From the NCBI GenBank assembly GCA_050185825.1, contig JBFWZA010000016.1, forward strand, positions 1 through 64,000: a DNA stretch of 64,000 nt, read 5' to 3'. The DNA comes from SZUA-309 sp050185825 (lineage in GTDB: Bacteria; Pseudomonadota; Gammaproteobacteria; Pseudomonadales; Azotimanducaceae). How positions within the stretch are numbered: the stretch's first letter is position 1; the number at the start of each line of letters is the position of its first letter. This document shows positions 16,005-26,834 of this stretch, in pieces. The notes under the pieces were generated by a model. It was not told where the DNA came from. It did no database searches and worked only from the letters and a program-made list of their open reading frames with translations. The position numbers were made by a program, and so were the translations under genes.

Positions 16005-17188
16005 CGGCGATCCGCGATGTGCTCGTGGTCGGTGGCGGCCTGGTCGGCGCGTCGGCGGCGCTCGGCATTGCGGCCAGCGGCCGCAGCGTCACACTGGTTG
16101 ACCGGACGCGGCCGGAAGAGAGCGCCGGGCGCTTCGGCATGGACATCCGCAACATCGCCTGCTCGCCCGCATCCCGTTCCTTTCTCGAGTCGCTCGGCGT
16201 CTGGTCGGAGCTCGTCGGCGCACCTTACGTGCGCATGTCTGTGTGGGAAGAGCGGGGCACGGCGGAGCTCACCTTCGACGCCGCCGAGGTGGGTCGGGCG
16301 GAGCTCGGCTGGATCCTCGAGAACGGACCCACCGTGGCCGCCCTCTGGCGACGACTCGACGCGGCGCCGGAGGTGGAGGTGGTGGTCGGCGCGATCGACG
16401 CCGTGCAGGCGTGCGCGGGCAGTGCTCGGGTCCGGGTCGATGGACGCATGCTCGAAGGCCGCCTGCTCGTCGGGGTGGACGGCGCGCGGTCCGCGGTCCG
16501 CGAGCAGCTCGGCGTCGGCGTGCAGACCCTGGCTACCGGCCAGCGGGCACTGGCGACCATCGTCCGCACGGAGGCGGGACATCAGGGGGTCGCCTATCAG
16601 CGGTTTCTGCTGGACGGGCCGCTCGCCCTGCTGCCGAGCCGGGTACCGGACCTGTCGTCCGTGGTGTGGTCACAGAGCCCCGAATCTGCCGGGCGCAGAC
16701 AGGCTCTGGACGAAGCCGCTTTCTGCGCGGAGCTCACGGCGGCCACCGAGAGCCGGCTCGGTCGGGTGCTGGCGTGCGATGCGCGGCTGAGCTTTCCGCT
16801 CGCCCAGCACGTGGTGGCGGATTTCAGCCCGTTGCCGCGGGTGCTGCTCATCGGCGATGCGGCGCGGGTTCTGCACCCGCTGGCGGGGCTCGGCGCCAAC
16901 GTCGGCTTCGAGGACGCCCGGGACGTGCTGTCTGTCCTCGATCGCCTGCCGCGCGGTGCGGATCCGGGCACGCCGGGCATCTGGCGGCCGTTCGCGCGCC
17001 GGCGCGCCATTCGCGCCCGGATGATGGTGGCCGCCATGAGCGCGTTCCGGCAGGGCTACGCCGGCGCCGGCCCGCTCGAGACCTGGGCCCGCAACCGGGC
17101 TGTCGGCTGGGTGGATCACACGCCGCTGGTGAAGCAGCAGATCATTCGCGAGGCGCTCGGGCTGGGGCCCCTGGCGACCGGATTATGA
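16001..17188 (+). CDS. ubiH: UbiH/UbiF/VisC-type FAD-dependent ubiquinone hydroxylase
   Basis: A flavin monooxygenase of the ubiquinone pathway, probably the 2-polyprenyl-6-methoxyphenol hydroxylase UbiH because it follows pepP. In 395 residues it shows the dinucleotide motif VVGGGLVG (11-16), the second FAD motif GVDGARSAVRE, and the third, LIGDAARVLHPLAGLGANVG, which differs slightly from the usual HPIAGQG. The start overlaps the pepP stop as ATGA. Assignment to UbiH and not UbiF or UbiI rests on synteny; the sequence places it only in the family. gcvT begins 36 bp later. Confidence 0.88.
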   Translation: MTAIRDVLVVGGGLVGASAALGIAASGRSVTLVDRTRPEESAGRFGMDIRNIACSPASRSFLESLGVWSELVGAPYVRMSVWEERGTAELTFDAAEVGRAELGWILENGPTVAALWRRLDAAPEVEVVVGAIDAVQACAGSARVRVDGRMLEGRLLVGVDGARSAVREQLGVGVQTLATGQRALATIVRTEAGHQGVAYQRFLLDGPLALLPSRVPDLSSVVWSQSPESAGRRQALDEAAFCAELTAATESRLGRVLACDARLSFPLAQHVVADFSPLPRVLLIGDAARVLHPLAGLGANVGFEDARDVLSVLDRLPRGADPGTPGIWRPFARRRAIRARMMVAAMSAFRQGYAGAGPLETWARNRAVGWVDHTPLVKQQIIREALGLGPLATGL

Positions 17189-17224
17189 CGACGGCGCTCT
17201 GACAAACTTACGGACATAACACTG

Positions 17225-18295
17225 ATGAGCAGAGAAACCGCTTTACATGCCATCCACGTCGCCGCGGGCGCGCGCATGGTGGACTTCGCCGGCTGGGACA
17301 TGCCGCTGAACTACGGCTCCCAGATCGAGGAGCACAACGCCGTGCGAACGTCCGCCGGCATGTTCGACGTTTCCCACATGACGGTCGTCGATCTGCCGGA
17401 CGACTCCTCGCGTGCCTTCCTCCGCCGGCTGGTGTCCAACGACGTGGACAGGCTCACGGCGCCGGGTAAGGCGCTCTACGGTGTGCTGCTCAACTCCGAA
17501 GGCGGGGTGGTGGACGACCTCATCGTCTACCGCCGCACGACGGGCTACCGGGTGGTGGTCAATGCGGGCACGAGGGAAAAGGTGCTGGACTGGTTTGCCG
17601 GCAACAATGAAGAGGGCACCACGCTCTCGGAGCGGGACCTGGCGATGATCGCGGTGCAGGGACCCGACGCGGTGAGCCGTTTCGAAGCGGTCACCGGCCT
17701 CGAGGGGGTGTCGGCGCTCGAGCCGTTCAGCATGCTGGAAACCGGCGGGATGATGATCGCCCGCACCGGCTACACGGGTGAGGACGGGGTCGAGGTGATC
17801 CTGCCGGGCACCGAGGCGGTGAGTCTCTGGACGTCCCTCGCCGCTCTTGGGGTCAGGCCCGCGGGCCTCGCGGCCCGCGATACGCTCAGGCTCGAAGCGG
17901 GTCTGAACCTCTACGGCCAGGACATGGACGACACCACCTCGCCACTGGTCTCCAACCTGGGCTGGACCATCGACTGGGAGCCCCGGGACTTCATCGGCCG
18001 GGCGGCGGTGGAGGCACAACGGGAAAAGGGCGTCACCGAGAAGCTCACCGGGCTGGTGATGGAGGGTCGTGGCGTGCTCCGTCACGGTCAGACGGTGATC
18101 ACCGCCGAGGGTCGCGGCATCATCACCAGCGGCGTCTTCTCGCCGACGCTGGGTCATGCGGTCGCGCTGGCGCGTCTGCCCAGGGCGGCGAAGGGTGCTG
18201 CCGAGGTGGAGATCCGGGGCAGGAACCATCCGGTGAAGATCGTCCGCCCGCCGTTCGTCCGCCACGGCAGGCGGGTCTATCGGGATCCCGGCTGA
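17225..18295 (+). CDS. gcvT: Glycine cleavage system T protein (aminomethyltransferase)
   Basis: Transfers the methylene carbon from the lipoyl arm of GcvH to THF, releasing ammonia. The 356-residue product opens with GARMVDFAGWDMPLNYGSQ and HNAVRTSAGMFDVSHM, nearly identical in pattern to E. coli GcvT. GLAARDTLRLEAGLNLYGQD carries the catalytic Asp/Arg region. It is the first gene of gcvT-gcvH-gcvPA-gcvPB and follows ubiH by 36 bp, too short a gap to hold a glycine riboswitch. Confidence 0.96.
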   Translation: MSRETALHAIHVAAGARMVDFAGWDMPLNYGSQIEEHNAVRTSAGMFDVSHMTVVDLPDDSSRAFLRRLVSNDVDRLTAPGKALYGVLLNSEGGVVDDLIVYRRTTGYRVVVNAGTREKVLDWFAGNNEEGTTLSERDLAMIAVQGPDAVSRFEAVTGLEGVSALEPFSMLETGGMMIARTGYTGEDGVEVILPGTEAVSLWTSLAALGVRPAGLAARDTLRLEAGLNLYGQDMDDTTSPLVSNLGWTIDWEPRDFIGRAAVEAQREKGVTEKLTGLVMEGRGVLRHGQTVITAEGRGIITSGVFSPTLGHAVALARLPRAAKGAAEVEIRGRNHPVKIVRPPFVRHGRRVYRDPG

Positions 18296-18346
18296 CGCCC
18301 GTTTTGATGCCGGAAGGAGGAAAGCGGTTACAATGCCGCCGGGGCT

Positions 18347-18413
18347 GACCGACGGCAGCTGAGACCGACAACGACTCTGACCGAGAACCCGGACCGATAA
18401 TAAGTTAGACCGA
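18347..18413 (+). repeat. Five GACCGA direct repeats in the gcvT-gcvH spacer
   Basis: The hexamer GACCGA starts at 18347, 18363, 18379, 18392 and 18408, giving spacings of 16, 16, 13 and 16 bp within the 142-bp gcvT-gcvH gap. Flanking bases are partly shared (CTGACCGA, AGACCGATAA), so these look like degenerate 16-bp direct repeats. Just upstream TACAAT near 18330 could be a -10 box, which would place the repeats in a gcvH leader. The function is unknown. They could be a protein-binding array or remains of slippage. Confidence 0.7.
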
Positions 18414-18437
18414 TAACAGCGGCAGGCGCAGGACACG

Positions 18438-18833
18438 ATGAGCGAGTTTCCGACAGATCTGAAGTACGCCAAGAGCCACGAGTGGGCACGGCTGGAGGAG
18501 GACGGTCTGGTGACCGTCGGCATCAGCGATCATGCTCAGCAGGCTCTGGGTGACGTGGTGTACGTGGAGCACCCTGAGGTGGGGCAGACGGTGAGCGCCG
18601 GTGCCGAAGCCGGCGTGGTGGAATCGGTGAAGGCCGCGTCAGACATCTACGCACCGGTCTCCGGCACCATCGTCGAGGTGAACGAGGTGCTCGAGGACGC
18701 GCCGGAGACGGTTAATCAGGATCCCTACGGCGACGGCTGGTTCTTCAGGATCGAGCCGGACGACGTCACCGAGCTCGAGGATCTTCTGGATGCGGAAGCG
18801 TACGGCGAGCTCTGCGAGGAAGACGAGCACTGA
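18438..18833 (+). CDS. gcvH: Glycine cleavage system H protein
   Basis: The lipoylated shuttle protein of glycine cleavage. The 131-residue, strongly acidic product carries the lipoyl site VESVKAASD with Lys65 and the conserved opening LKYAKSHEWARLEEDG. The ATG at 18438 gives the normal N-terminus. It lies 142 bp after gcvT, across a spacer with repeated GACCGA hexamers, and 85 bp before gcvPA, so some expression independent of gcvT is possible. Confidence 0.97.
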   Translation: MSEFPTDLKYAKSHEWARLEEDGLVTVGISDHAQQALGDVVYVEHPEVGQTVSAGAEAGVVESVKAASDIYAPVSGTIVEVNEVLEDAPETVNQDPYGDGWFFRIEPDDVTELEDLLDAEAYGELCEEDEH

Positions 18834-18918
18834 CCGAGCTCCGGACGGACTCCCGCCGTTCGGACAACCCCACTGAATCTGTTCGGGCGCGGCGCGCCCG
18901 GCCGAGCATACGGAGCTG

Positions 18919-20274
18919 ATGACCATGCCCTTCATCCCCCACACGGCGGAAGAAGTCGACAGCATGTTGGCCGCCATCGGTGCGGCCAGCATCGAAGATC
19001 TCTTCGACGAAATCCCGGGCGCGCTGCGGGCCGGCACCCTCAAGCGGGTACCGGACGGGGTGAGCGAGATGGAGATGCTCCGGGAGATGGAGCGGCGTGC
19101 GAAGCAGGACCTCCTCGACCTCTGCTTCCTGGGGGCCGGCTGCTACGACCACCACATTCCCGCGGCGGTGTGGGATCTCACCGCCCGCGGAGAGTTCATG
19201 ACCGCCTACACCCCCTACCAGGCCGAAGCCAGCCAGGGGACGCTGCAACTCATCTACGAATACCAGTCCATGATGGCGGCGCTCACCGGTCTCGACGTGT
19301 CCAACGCCTCGGTCTACGACGGCGCGTCGGGTCTCGCCGAGGCGATCCTCATGGCCGTGCGCGCCAACCGCAAGGCGAAAAGCCGCACCGTGCTGGTGCC
19401 GGAGACCGTGCACCCCCATTACCGCGCCGCTGCGGCCAGTATCGTCGCCCATCAGCACGTGACGCTCGAGATCCTGCCCATGGCGGCGGACGGTACCGTG
19501 GATCCCGCCGCCCTGGAATCGGCGGGCGACGCCGCCGCGCTCGTGGTCCAGCAGCCCAACTTCTTCGGAAGTCTCGAGGATGTGGACGCGCTCACCGACT
19601 GGGCCCATGCCCGCGAGGCGATACTGATTGCCGTCACCAACCCCATGAGCCTGGCGCTCCTGAAGGCCCCGGGTGACTGGGGCAGCCGCGGTGCGGACAT
19701 CGCCTGCGGCGACGGTCAGCCCTTCGGCATCCCCATGGCATCCGGCGGGCCGTCCTTCGGCTTCATGTGTGCCCGCGAGGCGCTGGTCCGGCAGATGCCG
19801 GGGCGCATCATCGGCCGCACCGAGGATCTCGATGGCCGTACCGGCTTCGCGCTGACGCTGCAGGCCCGCGAGCAGCACATCCGCCGCGGCAAGGCCACGT
19901 CGAACATCTGCACGAACCAGGGGCTGCTGGTCACGGCCGGGACCATCTACCTCGCGCTGCAGGGGCCCGAGGGATTGCGCCGGGTGGCGAGCGCCTGCCA
20001 TGCGAACACCGCCCGGCTCACGGAAGCGCTCACCACCCTCCCCGGCGTGGAAGTGCGCCTGCCCGGCCCCTTCTTCCACGAGCGTGCGATCCGGCTGCCG
20101 GAGCCCGCGGCGGCGGTGGTGGACGGGCTGCTCGATCGCGGCATTCTCGGCGGGCTCGATCTCGGCCGCTATTTCCCGGACATGGCGGACACGCTGCTCG
20201 TGTGCGCAACGGAGAAACGCACGGAGGCGGACATCGAGCGATTCCGCGAGGCGCTCTCGGAGGTGCTGGCATGA
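18919..20274 (+). CDS. gcvPA: Glycine dehydrogenase (decarboxylating) subunit 1
   Basis: The non-catalytic half of the split P protein, which with GcvPB decarboxylates glycine. The 451 residues start MTMPFIPHTAEEVDSML and include GAGCYDHHIPAAVWDL, TAYTPYQAEASQGTLQ and NASVYDGASGLAEA, all typical of GcvPA. A second ATG lies two codons later. Split GcvP is found in many non-enteric gammaproteobacteria, archaea and Gram-positives. The stop overlaps the gcvPB start as ATGA, as expected for subunits made in equal amounts. Confidence 0.97.
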   Translation: MTMPFIPHTAEEVDSMLAAIGAASIEDLFDEIPGALRAGTLKRVPDGVSEMEMLREMERRAKQDLLDLCFLGAGCYDHHIPAAVWDLTARGEFMTAYTPYQAEASQGTLQLIYEYQSMMAALTGLDVSNASVYDGASGLAEAILMAVRANRKAKSRTVLVPETVHPHYRAAAASIVAHQHVTLEILPMAADGTVDPAALESAGDAAALVVQQPNFFGSLEDVDALTDWAHAREAILIAVTNPMSLALLKAPGDWGSRGADIACGDGQPFGIPMASGGPSFGFMCAREALVRQMPGRIIGRTEDLDGRTGFALTLQAREQHIRRGKATSNICTNQGLLVTAGTIYLALQGPEGLRRVASACHANTARLTEALTTLPGVEVRLPGPFFHERAIRLPEPAAAVVDGLLDRGILGGLDLGRYFPDMADTLLVCATEKRTEADIERFREALSEVLA

Positions 20275-21770
20275 ACGATCCGCGACGCTCGCCCCACGGC
20301 CCCGCACCCATTCGCACCATCTTCGACCTGTCCAGGTCCGGCCGGACAGCCGCGGCGCAGCTCGCACCGGAGGCGCCCGCCGCGGAAGACATACCGGCGA
20401 GCTTCTTGAGATCGGCGCCGCCGGCCCTGCCGGAGGTCTCCGAGCTGCAGGTGGTCCGCCACTACACCAACCTGTCGCGCAAGAACTTCTCCATCGACAC
20501 CCAGTTCTACCCGCTCGGCTCCTGCACCATGAAGTACAACCCGCGCGGTGCGCACAAGGCGGCGAGCCTGCCCGGCTTTCTCGGCCGCCACCCGCTGGCG
20601 CCGGAGCGCGCCAGCCAGGGGTTCCTCTCCTGCCTGTACGACCTGCAGGAGATCCTCGCCGACGTGACCGGCATGAAGGCGGTGTCGCTCACGCCCATGG
20701 CCGGCGCTCAGGGCGAGTTCGCAGGGGTGGCCATGATCCGCGCCTATCACGACGCCCGCGGGGACACCGCGCGCACGGAGATCATCGTGCCGAACGCGGC
20801 CCACGGCACCAATCCGGCCACCGCCGTGATGTGCGGCTACAAGGTCACCGAGGTGCCGGTGGACGACAGCGGCGACGTGGACGTGGAAGCGCTGAGGGCG
20901 GTGGTGGGACCGCAGACGGCGGGCCTGATGATGACCAACCCGTCAACCTGCGGCGTCTTCGAGCGTCAGATCGAGACCATCGCCGGCATCGTGCACGACG
21001 CCGGTGGGCTGCTTTATTACGACGGCGCCAACCTGAATGCCATTCTCGGCAAGGTGAAGCCCGGTGACATGGGCTTCGACGTGCTGCACATGAACCTGCA
21101 CAAGACGTTCGCCACGCCCCACGGCGGTGGCGGCCCCGGCGCGGGCCCGGTCGGCGTCAGCCAGCGCCTGGCGCCGCACCTGCCGCTGCCCACCGTCGGC
21201 CGGTCGGATGACGGCGGCTACCGCTGGCTCACCGAGGCGGATCTGCCGCAGAGTATCGGCCGTCTCTCCGGCTTCATGGGCAATGCCGGCATCCTCGTCC
21301 GGGCCCTGGCCTATGCGTGGCTGCTCGGCAGGCAGGGCATGCACCGTGTCGGTGAGTACGCCACGCTGAACGCCAACTACCTGGCCAGGCGTCTGGAGGC
21401 GGCAGGTTTCGAGCTGGCCTATCCGGAGCGGCGCGCCACCCACGAGTTCATCCTCACCTTCAGGACCCAGGCGAAGACGCTGCACGTGAGCGCCATGGAC
21501 TTCGCGAAGCGGCTCCTGGACTACGGTATCCACTCGCCCACCACCTACTTCCCGCTGCTCGTGCCCGAGTGCTTCCTGGTGGAGCCGACGGAGACGGAGA
21601 CGAAAGAAGAGCTGGACGCCTTCGTGGAGGCGCTTGTCAGCATCCAGCAGGAAGCGGAAACGGACGCGGCGCTGGTCACCAGCGCGCCCCACACCCTGCC
21701 CGTTCGCCGGCTCGATGACGTGAAGGCGGCACGGGAACTGGATCTGGTCTGGCGGCCACCGGCGGCCTGA
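20271..21770 (+). CDS. gcvPB: Glycine dehydrogenase (decarboxylating) subunit 2
   Basis: The PLP-carrying half of the split P protein, 499 residues. The PLP lysine is Lys278 in HMNLHKTFATPHGGGGPG. The substrate region FYPLGSCTMKYNPR lies near residue 79, and NAAHGTNPATA near 175. The ATG at 20271 overlaps the gcvPA stop by 4 bp. It is the last gene of the operon; the convergent DUF255 gene ends 7 bp later, leaving almost no space for a terminator. Confidence 0.97.
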   Translation: MNDPRRSPHGPAPIRTIFDLSRSGRTAAAQLAPEAPAAEDIPASFLRSAPPALPEVSELQVVRHYTNLSRKNFSIDTQFYPLGSCTMKYNPRGAHKAASLPGFLGRHPLAPERASQGFLSCLYDLQEILADVTGMKAVSLTPMAGAQGEFAGVAMIRAYHDARGDTARTEIIVPNAAHGTNPATAVMCGYKVTEVPVDDSGDVDVEALRAVVGPQTAGLMMTNPSTCGVFERQIETIAGIVHDAGGLLYYDGANLNAILGKVKPGDMGFDVLHMNLHKTFATPHGGGGPGAGPVGVSQRLAPHLPLPTVGRSDDGGYRWLTEADLPQSIGRLSGFMGNAGILVRALAYAWLLGRQGMHRVGEYATLNANYLARRLEAAGFELAYPERRATHEFILTFRTQAKTLHVSAMDFAKRLLDYGIHSPTTYFPLLVPECFLVEPTETETKEELDAFVEALVSIQQEAETDAALVTSAPHTLPVRRLDDVKAARELDLVWRPPAA

Positions 21771-21777
21771 CCAGATT

Positions 21778-23859
<2,082 letters not shown>

Positions 23860-24002
23860 GTGCCTGCCTGTTGACCTGCCCTGAGGCGTCTGTTGGTAAT
23901 CTCCCGAACTTTAGGGTTCAATCCGCCGAAGGACAATCGAGGAAGGCGATCGGTGCGATCGGTTGGGCAGCAGCGGCGTGCGGGTCGGGGTCGGTAGGGA
24001 TC

Positions 24003-24509
24003 ATGGTCGATTCCGACGGATTCCGGCCGAACGTGGGCATCGTGCTCAGCAACGACCGGGGCCAGGTGCTCTGGGCTCGGCGCGTCGGCGGCCAGGATGC
24101 CTGGCAGTTTCCCCAGGGCGGCATCAAGCAGCGCGAGTCCGTGGAGGACGCTCTCTATCGGGAGCTCTTCGAAGAGGTGGGCCTGGAGTCGGGCAGCGTC
24201 GAGATCCTCGGCCGCACCAGCGGCTGGCTGCGCTACCGCCTGCCCCGGCGCATGCGCCGGCACAACTCGTCTCCCGGCTTCGTGGGCCAGAAGCAGAAGT
24301 GGTTCCTGCTGCGCATGCTGCACGAGGACGATCTGGTCCGCGTGGATCATTCCGACGTGCCGGAATTCGACCACTGGCGCTGGGTCAGCTACTGGTATCC
24401 CTTAGGTCAGGTGGTGGACTTCAAGCGGGAGGTCTACCGGCGGGCGCTCAAGGAGCTGGCCCCCTACGTTCAGCTATCCGGCGAGCTCAGTGATCGGCGC
24501 GAATGCTGA
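24003..24509 (+). CDS. rppH: RNA pyrophosphohydrolase
   Basis: A Nudix hydrolase that removes pyrophosphate from 5' ends of mRNA and so triggers RNase E decay. The Nudix box GGIKQRESVEDALYRELFEEVGL (read in parts) is intact, preceded by DSDGFRPNVGIVL and followed by GQKQKWFLL and WRWVSYWYPLGQVV, all as in E. coli. The ATG at 24003 gives 168 residues and the canonical N-terminus. Its end overlaps ptsP by 7 bp, the conserved rppH-ptsP pair. Confidence 0.96.
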   Translation: MVDSDGFRPNVGIVLSNDRGQVLWARRVGGQDAWQFPQGGIKQRESVEDALYRELFEEVGLESGSVEILGRTSGWLRYRLPRRMRRHNSSPGFVGQKQKWFLLRMLHEDDLVRVDHSDVPEFDHWRWVSYWYPLGQVVDFKREVYRRALKELAPYVQLSGELSDRREC

Positions 24510-26782
24510 GCGTCCTCAGAAGCATCGTTCAGGATGTGGCGGGGGCGGGCTCGTTCCGTGAGCAGCTCGACCTCCTCGTCCACGACGTCCGGGTAGCCCT
24601 CGGCACCGAGGTCTGCTCCATCTACCTGATGAACGGCAGCGAGGAGAAGCTCCTCCTCGCGGCCAACGAGGGTTTCAAGGCGGAGGCAGTGGGCAGCGTG
24701 ATGCTGTCCCTGGACCAGGGGCTCGTCGGCCTGGTCGCCCAGCGGGCCGAGCCGATCAACCTCAACAACGCCGGCATGCACCCGCGCTTCCACCTGATCC
24801 CGGAAATCGGCGAGGAAGCCTTTCACGCGTTTCTCGGCGTCCCGGTGATCGACCATCGGCGCGTCCTCGGCGTGCTGGTGGTGCAGCAGCGGGAGCGGCG
24901 CAAGTTCGACGAGAGCGAGGAGGCCTTCCTCGTCACCCTGTCGGCGCAGCTCGCCGGCATCATCGCCCACGCGGAAGCCACCGGCGACATGGCCTCTCTG
25001 CTGGCCGACTCGGGCGAGTCGGCGCTGGAGCGGGCCGACGCCATCTTCCGCGGGGTGGGCGGCACGCCGGGCATCGGCTCCGGCACCGCCGTGCTCATCC
25101 ATCCGCCGGCGAGCCTCGAGGCGGTGTCGGATCGGGTCACGGACGACGTGTCCACGGAGCTCATGGTGCTGGACCGGGCCATCGAGTCGGTCCGCGAGGA
25201 CATCCGGCGGATCAGCGACCAGTTCTCCACCAGTCTGCCACGGGAAGAGCTGGCGCTGTTCGACGTCTATCTGCACATGCTCGACGACAACGCCCTGGCA
25301 GGAGACATCCGCGATCGGGTGCGGAAGGGCTCCTGGGCCCAGGGGGCACTCAAACAGGTGATCCACGAGCACGTCCGCCGGTTCGAGGCCATGGAGGATG
25401 CGTATCTCCGCGAGCGCGGCGCGGACGTGAAGGACCTGGGGCTCAGGGTGCTCGGATACCTCCAGGACATCCGCGCCAAGAAGACCTATTTTCCGGACGC
25501 CACCATCCTCGTCGGGGAGGAGGTGACGCCCGGCATGCTGGCGGAGGTACCCGCCGGAAAGCTCAAGGGCATCGTCTCGATCCGCGGCTCGGTGAACTCC
25601 CACCTCGCCATTCTCGCCCAGTCCCTGGACATTCCGGCGGTGATGGGCGCCATCGACTTTCCGGCGGCCAACGTGGAAGGGATCCCGCTGATCGTCGACG
25701 GGTTCTATGGCGAGGTCATCTGCAACCCGTCCGCAGTCACCATCGAGCACTACGAGACGCTCATGGCCGGGGAGCGGGCGCTCGCCGAGGAGCTCGACCA
25801 GCTCAAGGACTACAAGGGGGTCACCCTGGACGGCTGGCGGGTGGGGCTGTGGGTGAACATCGGCCTCACCGGCGTGGGCCGATCCCTCGATCGCGGCGCG
25901 GAGGGGATCGGGCTGTTCCGCACGGAGATTCCGTTCATGACCAAGGAGCGGTTTCCGTCGGAGGAGGAGCAGCGGGCCATCTACCGCGAACACATGGTCG
26001 CCTTCGAGCCGAAGCCCGTGACCATGCGCACGCTGGACGTGGGCGGTGACAAGGCGCTGTCCTACTTCCCCATCTCCGAGGAGAACCCGTTCCTCGGCTG
26101 GCGCGGCATCCGCGTGACCCTCGACCATCCCGAGATCTTCATGGTACAGGCCAGGGCCATGCTCAAGGCCAACGCGGGGCTGAAGGGCGATCTCAGGATC
26201 ATGCTGCCCATGATCACCTCCATCAGCGAGGTGGAAGAGGCCATGGCGCTGGTGGAGCGGGCCTACCAGGAGGTGCTCGAGGAAGGGGTGGACGTGAAGC
26301 AGCCCCAGATCGGCGTCATGGTGGAGGTCCCTGCGGCGGTTTATCAGGCGAAGCGGCTGGCCGGGATGGTGGATTTCATCGCCGTGGGTTCCAACGACCT
26401 CACCCAGTACATGCTGGCGGTGGACAGAAACAATCCCCGGGTCGCCGATCTCTATCACGAGACTCACCCGGCGGTGCTGACGGCGCTCCGGGATGTGGCC
26501 AAGGCCGCGCTCGCCGAGAACACCTATCTCGGTATCTGCGGCGAGCTCGCCGGCAACCCGGTGGGTGCGGTGCTGCTCATGGCCATGGGTTACCAGGTGC
26601 TGTCGATGAACGAGACCAGCCTGCCGAAGGTGAAGTGGGTGATCCGCAACGTCAAACGCTCGGATGCCCGGCGCATGCTGGCCCGGGTGCTGCGCATGGA
26701 CACGCACGAGGAGGTCCAGGCCTTCATGCACCAGCAGCTCATCCGGGCGGGTCTCGGCCGCGTGCTGCCAAGCCACCACTGA
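24503..26782 (+). CDS. ptsP: Phosphoenolpyruvate-protein phosphotransferase PtsP (enzyme I-Ntr)
   Basis: First enzyme of the nitrogen-type PTS, passing phosphate from PEP to NPr. The 759 residues comprise an N-terminal GAF domain (about 18-155), an enzyme I N-terminal region, the phospho-histidine site GSVNSHLAILAQ with His367, and the PEP-utilising barrel with GIGLFRTEIPFM and GSNDLTQYMLAVDRN. The start at 24503 overlaps rppH. The last 22 bases, including the TGA, are repeated exactly 48 bp later. Confidence 0.96.
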   Translation: MLSVLRSIVQDVAGAGSFREQLDLLVHDVRVALGTEVCSIYLMNGSEEKLLLAANEGFKAEAVGSVMLSLDQGLVGLVAQRAEPINLNNAGMHPRFHLIPEIGEEAFHAFLGVPVIDHRRVLGVLVVQQRERRKFDESEEAFLVTLSAQLAGIIAHAEATGDMASLLADSGESALERADAIFRGVGGTPGIGSGTAVLIHPPASLEAVSDRVTDDVSTELMVLDRAIESVREDIRRISDQFSTSLPREELALFDVYLHMLDDNALAGDIRDRVRKGSWAQGALKQVIHEHVRRFEAMEDAYLRERGADVKDLGLRVLGYLQDIRAKKTYFPDATILVGEEVTPGMLAEVPAGKLKGIVSIRGSVNSHLAILAQSLDIPAVMGAIDFPAANVEGIPLIVDGFYGEVICNPSAVTIEHYETLMAGERALAEELDQLKDYKGVTLDGWRVGLWVNIGLTGVGRSLDRGAEGIGLFRTEIPFMTKERFPSEEEQRAIYREHMVAFEPKPVTMRTLDVGGDKALSYFPISEENPFLGWRGIRVTLDHPEIFMVQARAMLKANAGLKGDLRIMLPMITSISEVEEAMALVERAYQEVLEEGVDVKQPQIGVMVEVPAAVYQAKRLAGMVDFIAVGSNDLTQYMLAVDRNNPRVADLYHETHPAVLTALRDVAKAALAENTYLGICGELAGNPVGAVLLMAMGYQVLSMNETSLPKVKWVIRNVKRSDARRMLARVLRMDTHEEVQAFMHQQLIRAGLGRVLPSHH

Positions 26783-26830
26783 AAGAGGCTCGGGTAAGCG
26801 GCAGCACGCGTGCTGCCAAGCCACCACTGA
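26761..26830. repeat. Direct repeat of the ptsP 3' end with an 18-bp palindrome
   Basis: The 22 bases 26761-26782, which encode the ptsP C-terminus and TGA, recur exactly at 26809-26830 (48-bp offset). The second copy forms the right half of a perfect palindrome, GGCAGCACGCGTGCTGCC, at 26800-26817. The site lies between the convergent ptsP and NRDE genes (the latter ends at 26835), so the palindrome could act as a bidirectional transcription block, but no T-tract follows. As with ilvA, the duplicated segment contains the stop codon of the gene. Confidence 0.9.
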
Positions 26831-26834
26831 CGAT

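Noticed and set aside
17189..18437. Glycine riboswitch near gcvT or gcvH
   Set aside because: The gcvT upstream gap is 36 bp and the gcvH gap lacks the conserved glycine aptamer cores; it shows only GACCGA repeats.
24470..26827. Very long minus-strand frame opposite ptsP
   Set aside because: High-GC third-position bias produces long open antisense frames; the sequence is rich in His, Arg and Gly and matches nothing, whereas ptsP is clear on the other strand.
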